Part shown: piece after piece, positions 42,867 through 53,660 of the stretch
How the letters are laid out: each line of letters opens with the position of its first letter
Position numbering within the stretch: the stretch's first letter is position 1
Source: Amia ocellicauda
Taxonomy: Eukaryota; Chordata; Actinopteri; Amiiformes; Amiidae
Direction of reading: 5' to 3'
DNA: 64,000 nt
NCBI RefSeq assembly: GCF_036373705.1
Contig: NC_089857.1
Span: 42,968,784 to 43,032,783, forward strand
Made by a program: the position numbers and the translations under genes
The notes under the pieces: model-generated
What the model was told of the DNA's origin: nothing
The model's input: only the letters and a program-made list of their open reading frames with translations
Databases searched by the model: none

Positions 42867-43763
42867 CACCGATCAGCCATAACATTATGGCCACTGACAG
42901 GTGAAGTGAATAACACTGATAATCTCGCTATCATGGCAGCTGTCAGTGGGTGGGATATATTAGGCAGCAAGTGAACATTTTGTCCTCAAAGTTCATGTGT
43001 TAGAAGCAGGAAAAATGGACAAGCGTAACGATCTGAGCGACTTTGACACGGGCCACATTGTGATGGCTAGACGACTGGGTCAGAGCATCTCCAAAACTGC
43101 AGCTCTTGTGGGGTGTTCCCGGTCTGCAGTGGTCAGTACCTATCAAAAGTGTCCAAGGAAGGAAAAGCGGTGAACCAGTGACAGGGTCATGGGCGGCCGA
43201 GGCTCACTGATGCACGTGGGGAGCGAAGGCTGGCCCGTGTGGTCTGATCCAACAGACGAGCTACTGTAGCTCAAATTGCTGAAAAAGTGAATGCTGGTTC
43301 TGATAGAAAGGTGTCAGAACACACAGTGCATCGCAGTTTGTTGTTTATGGGGCTGCGCAGCCGCAGACCAGTCAGGGTGCCCATGCTGACCCCTGTCCAC
43401 TGCCCAAAGCGCCTACAATGGGCACGTGAGCATCAGAACTGGACCACGGAGCAATGGAAGAAGGTGGCCTGGTCTGATGAATCACGAGTTCAAGGTGTTG
43501 ACTTGGCCTCCAAATTCCCCAGATCTCAATCCAATCGAGCATCTGTGGGATGTGCTGGACAAACAAGTCCGATCCATGGAGGCCCCACCTCGCAACTTAC
43601 AGGACTTAAAGGATCTGCTGCTGACGTCTTGGTGCCAGATACCACAGCACACCTTCAGAGGTCTAGTGGAGTCCATGCCTCGACGGGTCAGGGCTGTTTT
43701 GGCGGCAAAAGGGGGACCTACACAATATTAGGCAGGTGGTCATAATGTTATGGCTGATCAGTG
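42867..43763 (+). mobile_element. Internally deleted Tc1-type element (copy A)
   Basis: An 897-bp element with terminal inverted repeats CACCGATCAGCCATAACATT and its inverse (CATAATGTTATGGCTGATCAGTG), bounded by TA at 42865-42866 and 43764-43765. The plus strand keeps pieces of a transposase: the N-terminal part from ATG 43015, WSDES near 43472-43490, then [11 protein letters not shown] and the C-terminus in another frame, ending at TTAGG near 43730. The part with the second catalytic Asp is deleted, and stop codons break the N-terminal half. It cannot encode its own transposase. It sits inside the 24-bp minisatellite. Confidence 0.93.
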
Positions 43764-43798
43764 TATACTATCATAATATACTCATCAAATACTATACT
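43764..43798. repeat. Right-hand remnant of the 24-bp minisatellite
   Basis: About one and a half units of the 24-bp repeat beyond the Tc1 element. With the element and one TA removed, it joins the left array in register. Confidence 0.9.
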
Positions 43799-43909
43799 AC
43801 ACTATCATATTCCCATGAAAACACAGGGCTGTAGTGACAGGACAGCAGGGACAAGAGGAGACTACACAATATGTCATGGGGGCCCAGTGTGGATATATCA
43901 GTGGCACTG

Positions 43910-43942
<33 letters not shown>

Positions 43943-44510
43943 TGTGCATGTTCATGTGAGTCTGTGTGCGTGTGAGTAAATCATAGAGACTGTAGATTTC
44001 CAGAGACAGAAAAAATTGAAAGATTGAAAAAAATGCACACATAAATGGTATATATCATGGTAAAAACACATACAATCTTGTTGTTGTTTTTGTTTTCTTT
44101 CTTACATGACTCCAAACTTAAACTAAGGCACTACGTCTCTGAATGAATATATAAATACAAACACAATAAAGAAAGACCTATTTACATCCTTTCATATTAA
44201 ACATTAAGTAAAAATATATTCCTTTCCCTCGGGAATACTATTCACTTCAGTTAATTAACTATTTACTGCGATGAGGTATTACAAAACCTTTGATTTTTAA
44301 TGCTTAACATTAAATTGTTTGCTCATATAGTAGCACTGCTGTTCAGTCATTTCATTGTAGGCAACATTTCAAACAGCTTCCACTCGATGGCGCCGAAATG
44401 CAGTTAAAACAACACAATGCCGCAAACCGCGTTTCCGCACGGTTTGTTCCTCGCTGCTCCTCGTACGCGGCTCTGCGATGCGGGTGAAAGTTCAAGAAGA
44501 GATAGCAAAA
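43799..44510 (+). promoter_or_regulatory. TRAPPC13/SHLD3 5' flank
   Basis: This flank has a (GT)n stretch at 43911-43938, AT-rich sequence, then a CpG-containing block at about 44385-44480 just upstream of the TRAPPC13 start codon. The block is the best candidate promoter for TRAPPC13 and probably SHLD3. I see no TATA box in it. Confidence 0.45.
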
Positions 44511-47500
44511 ATGGACGTCAACCAAGCCAAACAAGAGCATCTACTTGCTTTAAAAGGTATTATTTTTCAGTTATATCTTTACGACAGCCATGTCGCCGCA
44601 TGCATATGCTAGCTCGTATAGCTGTTGCGTGTTGCGAGTCAACATCTGACTGACAAACCAGGAACTCACGGGAGACGTAAAACGCCCCATAGCAGGTGGC
44701 GGGGATTCAGAGACAACACAAGTGTGCACAGCAGTTGACTGAAGTCGTTTAAATGACACATATGAGTGATAGCGCTATACCGGGCCAGTGTGCCGTATTT
44801 GTCGGGCGATACCCGGAAGACGCTCTTGGACGCTACGTCTCTTTAACACTGATGACGACACAGCCCCCAAATGTCCATAGCTTTAATCACCGAGAGACTG
44901 AGCTGAAATCTGCGCTTTCAGATGTCTGCTAGAAATGACAGACGAGTTTCTATAAGCCCTGCCAAAACCATTGCCACGTCCAGTTTATTAATTTAATGTA
45001 CTGTTGGTTGTGTGTGTGTGGGGGGGTGCAGGCTTGCAAACTCGCAACCTCAGCAGTGCAAGTCAGTGCAACTGCTAAGTGTGTTTATGAATCACTGTTG
45101 TGGTCACCTCTGCATGCTGCATTCACAGCTCCCAGGTCTTTTCCCTGCAACACACCGGACGTCTCCGTGTTTCAAGTCAAACTGCGTCATCATTACTGTG
45201 AGTGACGTGCCGTGGACATACCGGTACGGTTATGGATGTCGTCCTGCATTATAAGAACCAGCAAGGTCCTTTACAGGATTTAATAGCAGTAGCCGAGAAA
45301 GCCCTGGAAGATTTTCCCTGTGCCCCTTTGCCCAGATTTACCCCGTGGTACCCCACCGACAGCACCCTGCCTCTGACACCCAGAAAGCGGCCTCCGGTTA
45401 TTTTGCCTGAAGAGGCGGAACGGATCGAGGGTGGCCTGTGTTCTTCACAGCCCTTGGTGGCCTCTCAGGGCTACGACTGCACGGTGGGCCTGCTGGAGTT
45501 CTGCACCCGTCCCGGCAGGGCGAGGACCCTGCAGCGGGCATCGTCTCTGCAAGCAGGACCGACACGGTGCCAGGACAGCGCTTCAGAGGGAGGGAGAGGG
45601 TTCAGGAGGTCGTGGAGCGTCTCTGTTCCTGGCAGGATGCTCGGCCAGGAAATCCATCCTCTCTCCGGGCCACTCCGGGGTGTGGTGGAGGGTCTCGGCC
45701 TGCACTCGCTGCAGAGGGCAAAGTGGGTCATCGAGGAGTCCAACTGCAGCAGGGTGCGTCTGGAGCACACCTGGGAGGCGCTGAGCAGAGCGATGAGGCG
45801 ATGCATGCTGCCCTCCTGCCACGCTAATATCCAGAGGGACACCGGCCAAATATGGGTGTTCTGTGACATTGTGTACTGTGAATATATCGGACATTTCCTC
45901 AAGGAACAGTTGCGTCTAGTGGGAGCAATCAACTTAGTCGTTCATAAACATGGAACCATTTTTAGCATGTAGTGAAGCTGAAGCTATGCATTTGTATATT
46001 TTAAAATGAGATTTAAAAAAGAAATACCCAGTGATTTTAAACCATCTACTGTAATAATGTTTTATGAAATGACCTGTCAGAATAAAACCAGTTGATAATC
46101 TATTGCAGTGATTCTCCTTCATTACAAACGGCAGAATAATTTGAGGACCACGACTGCAGCTGGGCTCCTCCTCCTGCCCCTGTGTCTGTTCTCTGCAGGA
46201 GAGAGATGACAGTATGCAGGGTTTACTTCCCACCTGATGGATATCAACACTGAACATGGCCGCCTGGGTTGGGCTGAATTTCCCTTCCTCACTCCCCGAA
46301 TTCCGCCTCGGTTCAATCCAGTCAATCCCGTTTCCAGTCCTGCCACCGGATCATTCCCGCGCCGAGTACTATTTCGGCAGCGGCGCAAATTGACCCGAAT
46401 TGGACCCCAGCTCGGCGGGGCGCATCCTAACGACGGGACTGCCAGTCTAACAGACGTCTCGCTTTCTTTTCAGTGATGCGGTTGACCAAGCCGACTCTCT
46501 TCACCAACATGCCGGTGACATGCGAGGACCGGGATCTGCCAGGTACGCCCGGTCAGACGCTTGGGTGAATCCAGTGCAATGTTGTTTACAGAGCACAGGC
46601 ACATGTACACATCCGCTGCTGTTGCTTGATGTATCGTACGTGTCAAACGCTGACCCGTCTTTTTAGTTTTTGTGTTGACTGATGTTTGATTGTCGTGCTC
46701 TTTCTCCCAGGTGACCTCTTCAGCCGGTTGATGAAGGAAGACCCGTCCACCATAAAGGGGGCAGAGACTCTCATGCTGGGGGAGATGCTGACGCTTCCTC
46801 AAAACTTCGGGTAACTCAGCCGACTTTGCATTAAATGAACCGTGAGACCACGCAGTTATTGTTTATCATCATCATCATCATCATCATCATACCTCGATGC
46901 TTTTCTCCTAACAACAGCATTTTCAAAATGATTGTTACGGTTCCACTTAAGTCGGTAACTGCTTCGTAAGGCGCTGCTGGCGTGGGTGTCAGATGTCTTC
47001 CTTCTTTTCCGTGCAGGAACATTTTCCTGGGGGAGACCTTCTCCAGTTACATCAGCGTGCACAACGACAGCACGCAGGTGGTGAAGGACATCCTGGTGAA
47101 GGTAAGAGCGCTGCGCTGTGGACGGACAGGGCTCGGAGTGGATCATATTCACGGTAGAACCTGCAGCTTCTTGTTCGGCACTGGCGACTTTTGTGTGTTT
47201 TATGCTGGTCTGAGAAAGTTAGCCATTGACCGTCTCTTCTCCGTGTCTCCCGGTTTCCTTCAGGCTGACCTGCAGACCAGCTCCCAGCGACTGAACCTCT
47301 CTGCGTCCAACTCGGCCGTGGCGGACCTGAAGCCGGAGTGCTGCATCGACGACGTCATCCACCACGAGGTCAAGGAGATCGGCACGCACATGTGAGCCAG
47401 CCATCGGCAAAACCTTAAAACAATCAAACAAACTGTTTTACCGTCTCTGTTGTTTGAACACCTGTAATATTCTGACTTCTTTTCTCCTCGTCCTTCTAGT

Positions 47501-50500
47501 TTGGTCTGTGCAGTCAGTTACACGACCCAGACCGGGGAGAAGTTATACTTCAGAAAGTTCTTCAAATTTCAGGTGAGCTGCTCCTGTAGTGCCATGTCTT
47601 GTAGATTTCAGCTGCCGGCACGTTGCGGTTCCACATGCACAGCCGCGCTTCACCCCTGAACTATTTTGCGTGTGCCTGAGAGAAAGAGTCGAGCAATTAG
47701 CACCGCGGCTCGGCATTCAGACCGGGGGGCCGAGAAGATCGGAGCGGGTCTGTGACGGCGAGCCCAGCAGCCCTCGGTCTGGATCTTCAGGTGATGTAAC
47801 GCTGTGCCGCCTGGTGTTAGCCTGGTGGTATCTGAATACACAGGGCGCTGTTTGTGCTTTTGTGGTTGTTGTTTTTATGCCCCTCATGGACAAGCAGCCC
47901 GAGAAACCTGCTTTCAGCCTGCACTCTCTCTTCAACCAGGTGCTGAAGCCGCTGGACGTGAAGACCAAGTTTTACAATGCTGAGGTAAAACCACTTGCTT
48001 TAAAAAAGAAAAAAACGTTAGCCGAGGTCACCTCTCATCATTGTGTAGTTTAGTATTGGTTTGAGTCTTTAGCTTTGCTAGTATGAAGGTAATGTCCACG
48101 TTCCTTCGAATGCTGATTTGATCTTCACCGTTCTGCTTGTCAGAAAAGGTGGGGATCTCCTTACAAACAATACAATAATATACTATGTATACTTCTGTAT
48201 TCTATGGTTTGTTTTAAAACTCTGTATTATTTCATCTGATTCTGGCATTGCCAAAACAGATATTTTTTCGACTGCCATTTTAGTTTTCTGCATTTAAAAA
48301 TAATAATAATAATAAAAAAGTTTGTGCTTTGTGCTTTTTGTAACAATCGGTGCATCTCCCCAGTTCCAGGATAACGGTTAAGGAGTAACACAGTTTGTGA
48401 GATTTGTCAAGTACTGGGGAGTGTAAACGCATGCCTTTGCCAGATGTCTGAGACACTCCGGCATTCCTTAGTAGGCGCGTTTACACGGCCGTCTCTGATC
48501 CGGATCAAAGGCTTCAGTAGCGTTTGATCAGAAATGGATGTGTATTCAATAAGCGACACCCTCCACGTGACCTATTAACTCCACAGGCAATAGCATCTCT
48601 GTAATGCCTGGGGTGAGAATCGCAGCAGATTCCCCACGGGCTGCAGGGCTGGGAACTCTTGGATGGACAATGAATAGAGAGTGGAGAATGAAGGGACACC
48701 TGATTGTGACGATGCACTGCCTGACTCGGTTAAACTTAAAGTTAAACTTTCCCCCTTCTGACTCTAAATGCACAGCACAATGTATTGCAGAAACCCACTT
48801 TGCCCCGCCTCATCAGTCATTTTTATTTGCTTCTTATTTATGTATTTATGTTTAAATTACTGTAATGTGCATTCTGTTATAAACGAGATCTTAAACAATA
48901 CATTGTCATTGTCTGTAGCATGTAACCTCCATTGCTCTAATGTTTCTTTGTTTTATTTCCCCATTAGAGTGACCTCAGTTCTGTGGTAATTTGGTTTTCT
49001 TTTCATCGCCAAAGTCTTTGCTTTGTTAACGTTTGTTGCAGCGTAACTCTGCCTGCCTGGAATCAGCAGCGAGTCGCAGGGAATTGCAGGCAATGGAAAA
49101 GCATCTCAAAAGAGCATGACGGCTTTTTAAATCTATTTAAAACGAATGTGGCGAACATCAAATGAGTTCTTTATTGACAAAATGTATTGTGATATTTAAA
49201 AACATTGGCTTACTCTGATATTCAAATGCTTTTCCATTGTTTCGCTGCTTCCTCTGTTGTCTGTTTTCTCAATGCTTGCTCGTCAGTTCTTGCTGAATGT
49301 TAATCCGACACGCAATGCTGGGCGTTGGACGGGGGTGACACGGGTGCGAGGAGGGCAGTGGGAGTCGGAAGCGCCTTGCAGGGAATTGTGAAATCAATTG
49401 GGCCAATGCTGATCACTGGAGCTCTGTCAGGCTGTCTCTGGGTGTGGCAGAGAGATTCATTTCCCCATTGGTTGGGTTAGAAAATAATCCATTGTTTATG
49501 ATTTAACAAGAGAGAGCTTTCCACTTATTCAATGTCCATTTACTTTGTGATTTATTTAATTTGGATGCCAAGTCTATGATTGTGTCTAGTTTCCTTATGC
49601 TGTAGCTGTCACATCCCATGATTATCTCTCCAGGCATCCCCCTGAGCAAGATTAGATGAGAGGAAGAGGGAAAAACAACGTATTTATAGATGTGTAGATA
49701 TATTTATTGTCATCTTGAGGTTAAGGGTCTGTAGCCTTAACCCGGCCCGGCCACAATGAGATGAGACAACTTATGAGTAAGGTATACCGAATTACCGCAG
49801 TAAACTACCTCTCAGTGATTCTGTCTGTCTGTCTGTCTCCATTCCCTCGTTAATCACTAGAGTTTGATTCGCAGGCATGAACTAATCACGATCTTCTCTT
49901 TGCGTGACTGTACTGTAATTACTAATCCGGACGCTGTAGAGCACTAGGCTGAGCGGCGGGGGGGGCGCCGACTTCTGACTCGCTTGCTTTGACCCCACAG
50001 ACGGACGAGGTGTTCCTGGAGGCCCAGATCCAGAACATCACCACCTCCCCCATGTTCATGGAGAAGGTGTCCCTAGAGCCGTCCATCATGTACAACGTGA
50101 CCGAGCTCAACACCGTGTCCGCGGGGGAGGAAGGGTAAAGGACTTGCTTCCTCTTCCTCGTCCCCCCACATTGCCCCTCGCCCGGCCCAGCCCTGGTCTG
50201 TGTTACCCAGTTCTCAATTACTTAATTGAACCCTTAATTGAATTGAAGTACACCGATCAGCCATAACATTATGAGCACTGACAGGTGAAGTGAATAACAC
50301 TGATAATCTCGTTATCATGGCACCTGTCAGTGGGTGGGATATATTAGGCAGCAAGTGAACATTTTGTCCTCAAAGTTGATGTGTTAGAAGCAGGAAAAAT
50401 GAGCGTAAGGATCTGAGTGACTTTGACAAGGGCCAAATTGTGATGGCTAGACGACTGGGTCAGAGCATCTCCAAAACTGCAGCTCTTGTGGGGTGTTCCC

Positions 50501-53247
50501 GGTCTGCAGTGGTCAGTACCTATCAAAAGTGTCCAAGGAAGGAAAAGCGGTGAAGCGGCGACGGGGTCATGGGCGGCCAAGGCTCATTGTTGCACGTGGA
50601 GAGCGAAGGCTGGCCCGTGTGGTCCGATCCAACAGACGAGCTACTGTAGCTCAAATTGCTGGAAAAGTGAATGCTGGTTCTGATAGAAAGGTGTCAGAAC
50701 ACACAGTGCATCGCAGTTTGTTGCGTATGGGGCTGCGTAGCCGCAGACCAGTCAGGGTGCCCATGCTGACCACTGTCCACTGCCGAAAGCGCCTACAATG
50801 GGCATGTGGGCATCAGAACTGGACCACGGAGCAATGGAAGAAGGTGGCCTGGTCTGATGAATCACGAGTTCAAGGTGTTGACTTGGCCTCCAAATTCCCC
50901 AGATCTCAATCCAATCGAGCATCTGTGAGATGTGCTGGACAAACAAGTCCGATCCATGGAGGCCCCACCTCGCAACTTACAGGACTCAAAGGATCTGCTG
51001 CTAACGTCTTGGTGCCAGATACCACAGCACACCTTCAGAGGTCTAGTGGAGTCCATGCCTCGACGGGTCAGGGCTGTTTTGGCGGCAAAAGGGGGACCTA
51101 CACAATATTAGGCAGGTGGTCATAATGTTATGTCTGATCGGTGTAATTTGATTTGCACTCTTTAAATTGTATAACTGATAAGTTGTTTCTTTAATAAGAT
51201 AATAACTTCCTTGTGCAATTGTATACTTAACTTAAAACCCCTACTGTTTAAAATAATTAAAAAGCTCTGATTTAGAAAATTATTTGAAAAAATAAGGGTT
51301 CAATTAAGTAACTGAGAGCTCGGCTGGGGAAAAAAACAGCAGGGTAGGGGCTCCTCCAGGACCGGGGTTGAGAACCACTGCTCTAGATACAGCTGTTTGT
51401 ATGTGTAAACCCCCCACATCTGGATATAGAAATATGAACGTGAAACCTCGTCCCTAAGCCACATTTGATGCAGTTTACATGTAATTCCATCTTCAGCAAC
51501 AGTCTGGACCCTGTATTGTTAATTTGAATTTCAGCAAAAGTGTACAAAATCCATCCTGTCTCTCTCAGGGTGGCCCACATTGTGGTATAGTTTACTGCCA
51601 TCTACAGCATTCAGCTCCAACCAAATCAAGGCCACGGTTCATATGAAGTGTCATTGTACAGGTTCTCCACCTTTGGAAAGATGTCCTACCTGCAGCCCAT
51701 GGACACACGCCAGTACCTGTACTGCCTGAAGCCCAAGCCCGAGTTCGCGGAGAAGGCAGGGGTGATCAAGGGAGTCACGGTCATCGGCAAACTGGACATC
51801 GTGTGGAAGACCAACCTGGGCGAGAGGGGGCGGCTGCAGACCAGCCAGCTCCAGAGGATGGTGAGTGAAGCGGGGCGCCGAGAGAGAGTCAAAGAAGGCT
51901 TTCTTCTGTGGCTCCCGTTTTCTGGTGACTAGTAGCTTGAGTCCAACCGGTTTCGTTGTGGTGTCTTCTCTCCGCAGGCTCCCGGCTACGGTGATGTGAG
52001 GCTCTCCCTGGAGCTCATACCCGACACGGTGCATTTAGAGGAGCCGTTCGACATCACCTGTAAAATAACGAACTGCAGGTAACGGAGGCTTGTCCGTGTC
52101 CGCTGATTCATAGCTGACTGTCCAGACCGTTCACCCCCACAGCAGCCAGAACCTTCTAGAACTCAATGGCACCTCTATCGAGATCTTCTCTCTCTAGGTC
52201 TCCACTCCACGTAGAGGCACGCTGTCTGTTTCTGACCCAACGCTCAGAGTTCGTCTCTCACACGAGGAGCCCTGCGCTGGTGTTTCAGCACAGGCTTCAC
52301 AAGAGTGTGCTGGACTTCCTCTGCCCACTGTCTGTCCTGACCTTTATTCATCCCTCCCTGGGCAGAGGTGTTCTCTGTCACCAGGTTCTTCTCCTGCCCA
52401 GTGCAGCGTGTCCACATCCACACGGGCGCTTCACACAGATATAAACCAGCAACATACTGTTTGAATTGGTCGTCGTGCTGTCGGGGCGCACGACTTTCCC
52501 CCTCTGGTGATGTAACGGCTCCGTCTCTCCCCAGCAGTGAGAGGACCATGGACCTGGTTCTGGAGATGTGCAACACCAGCTCCATACACTGGTGCGGCGT
52601 CTCGGGCAGACAGCTGGGCAAGTTGAGCCCCAGCTCCTCTTTGTACCTCACCCTCAAACTCCTGGCTTCAGTCCAGGGCCTGCAGGTAAAAACACCCATC
52701 GCTGTTTCGAATGTCTGTTGTCCTGCTGTGTCTTAAAATATCCAGACTTTCATCTCAGTTTCCACCTTTATATTTGAGCTCTCATCCTGGGAGGCTTTAC
52801 ACTTGCCAGTCGGTTCCTCTCTGAGCATCGCTGGAGACCCCTCTAGTGCAGCAGAGAGACCCCCAGAAACGCTCAGACAGGTTAATTCGCCGATGTGTAA
52901 ATTAAACACTGAGCTTCAAAATGTGGAGCTGTTGGACAAAAAAAAAACTAAACTACGTAAAGAAATCTGGGAACTGAGATTATAGTCATTGTTTAAATTG
53001 TTTACAAGACTTGTATTATCACTGTGTATACATTCTGAGCATCCATCTTGTAAACCTGTCCCATAATGCACCTGTTCCATCTGTCCACTGATGTCTGTAA
53101 CGCTATTAACTTCTCTTCCCTCATTTCCTTTCCCTCCAGAGTATATCTGGGTTGCGGCTCACGGACACATTCCTGAAGAGGACCTACGAGTACGACGACA
53201 TCGCCCAGGTGTGCGTCGTCAGCTCCTACTTGGACCCGGAGAGCTAA
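44511..53247 (+). CDS. TRAPPC13: TRAPPC13, trafficking protein particle complex subunit 13
   Basis: Subunit of the TRAPP III tethering complex, which acts as a Rab exchange factor in ER-Golgi traffic and autophagy. Exons: 44511-44556, 46474-46542, 46711-46810, 47017-47101, 47264-47391, 47500-47572, 47940-47984, 50001-50134, 51662-51860, 51978-52078, 52538-52685, 53140-53247. They join to 411 codons plus TAA (human 417). The start exon encodes [15 protein letters not shown] in a good ATG context (A at -3, G at +4). Recognisable segments include [55 protein letters not shown] and [16 protein letters not shown] near the C-terminus. Exon 11 has a tandem CAGCAG acceptor; 52538 fits the human protein, 52535 adds one Ser. 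SHLD3 lies in intron 1 and an internally deleted Tc1 element in intron 8. AATAAA follows the stop at 53429. Confidence 0.97.
45232..45972 (+). CDS. SHLD3: SHLD3, shieldin complex subunit 3
   Basis: Shieldin protects DNA double-strand break ends from resection downstream of 53BP1-RIF1 and favours end joining; SHLD3 is the subunit that recruits REV7. This is a single coding exon of 246 codons (human about 250). The ATG at 45232 (G at -3 and +4) gives [11 protein letters not shown], matching the human start; the frame is open a little upstream but without another ATG. Features: an [20 protein letters not shown] segment and [12 protein letters not shown] at about residues 33-64, which correspond to the REV7-binding region; a [10 protein letters not shown] motif; a basic RRSWSVSVP stretch; and the conserved C-terminus [13 protein letters not shown] ... 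[14 protein letters not shown]. It lies in the sense direction within TRAPPC13 intron 1. Any 5' noncoding exon is unplaced, and it may share the TRAPPC13 first exon. Confidence 0.95.
   Translation: MDVVLHYKNQQGPLQDLIAVAEKALEDFPCAPLPRFTPWYPTDSTLPLTPRKRPPVILPEEAERIEGGLCSSQPLVASQGYDCTVGLLEFCTRPGRARTLQRASSLQAGPTRCQDSASEGGRGFRRSWSVSVPGRMLGQEIHPLSGPLRGVVEGLGLHSLQRAKWVIEESNCSRVRLEHTWEALSRAMRRCMLPSCHANIQRDTGQIWVFCDIVYCEYIGHFLKEQLRLVGAINLVVHKHGTIFSM
46081..46086 (+). promoter_or_regulatory. SHLD3 polyadenylation signal
   Basis: AATAAA, 109 bp after the SHLD3 stop codon and well before TRAPPC13 exon 2. It would end an SHLD3 transcript inside the TRAPPC13 intron. Confidence 0.7.
46865..46890. repeat. 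(CAT)n microsatellite in TRAPPC13 intron 3
   Basis: About eight CAT units, 55 bp after exon 3. Confidence 0.85.
47985..50000. other. TRAPPC13 intron 7
   Basis: A 2.0-kb intron, the largest without a recognised mobile element in this gene. It has (AAT)n at 48299-48315 and (TCTG)n near 49820-49838. No gene was recognised. Confidence 0.7.
50160..51395. mobile_element. Older MITE-like element interrupted by a Tc1 copy
   Basis: Flanking Tc1 copy B are two inverted arms. The left arm (CCAGTTCTCAATTACTTAAT..., 50207-50240) is matched in reverse by the right arm (51293-51326). The right side continues to a sequence whose complement reads GTGGTTCTCAACCCCGGTCC, typical of an interspersed repeat seen in many fish genomes. 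I interpret this as an old short element into which the Tc1 jumped. The outer ends and the family are uncertain. Confidence 0.5.
50251..51143 (+). mobile_element. Internally deleted Tc1-type element (copy B)
   Basis: An 893-bp element with the same terminal inverted repeats and the same internal deletion as the copy at 42867-43763, bounded by TA at 50249-50250 and 51144-51145. By eye the two copies differ at about 30 positions plus a 4-bp deletion just after the old transposase ATG (about 50399). WSDES and [11 protein letters not shown] remain in different frames. It lies in TRAPPC13 intron 8, in the sense direction. Confidence 0.93.
52079..52537. other. TRAPPC13 intron 10
   Basis: Intron of 459 bp ending in a tandem CAGCAG acceptor. 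No other feature was recognised. Confidence 0.7.
52686..53139. other. TRAPPC13 intron 11
   Basis: Intron of 454 bp before the last exon. No feature was recognised in it. Confidence 0.7.
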
Positions 53248-53428
53248 AGGCCGTGCTCGGGCCTGACCCCCTTACTAACCACACCCCCCTGATGGACCAA
53301 CCGCTGAGCTCCCGGCACTCTGCCTCGCCTACCTATTTTATTAAAAAGACTCTTCAAAGATGCTGATGTTTTAAAAAGTGGAATGTTTTAAATATGCACT
53401 TGACCATGGTTTTAAATGTATAAATGTG

Positions 53429-53434
53429 AATAAA
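53429..53434 (+). promoter_or_regulatory. TRAPPC13 polyadenylation signal
   Basis: AATAAA, about 180 bp after the TRAPPC13 stop codon. Confidence 0.7.
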
Positions 53435-53660
53435 CTCTTAATAAGTTTACGATATGTGGTTGACGCTGGTTTTCTGTGCACAACTCTTGTGTGTTTAGTG
53501 GAGAGACTTGGAAATATCCCCAATTTAAAAATACTTGGACTTGATTCGATAAGCAGACTCGACTGGATGCCCAGTTTGTGAACATTTATGACCGTTGTAA
53601 CCTTGATTTTTATTTTAGTAAATGGCATTCCCCCCCCAACACTGTAAACCACACTGTGAC

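Noticed and set aside
40866-42974. Open frames of 645-673 codons on both strands
   Set aside because: They run through the 24-bp minisatellite, whose length is a multiple of three and which has no stops in these frames. The octapeptide translations and lack of any codon bias or conserved domain show an artefact.
45202-45231. Ten-codon upstream extension of SHLD3
   Set aside because: The frame is open but starts with GTG, not ATG, and the human protein aligns from the ATG at 45232.
43287-51125. Open frames of 101-210 codons in the two short Tc1 elements
   Set aside because: They are out-of-frame or broken pieces of a deleted transposase, covered by the mobile-element entries.
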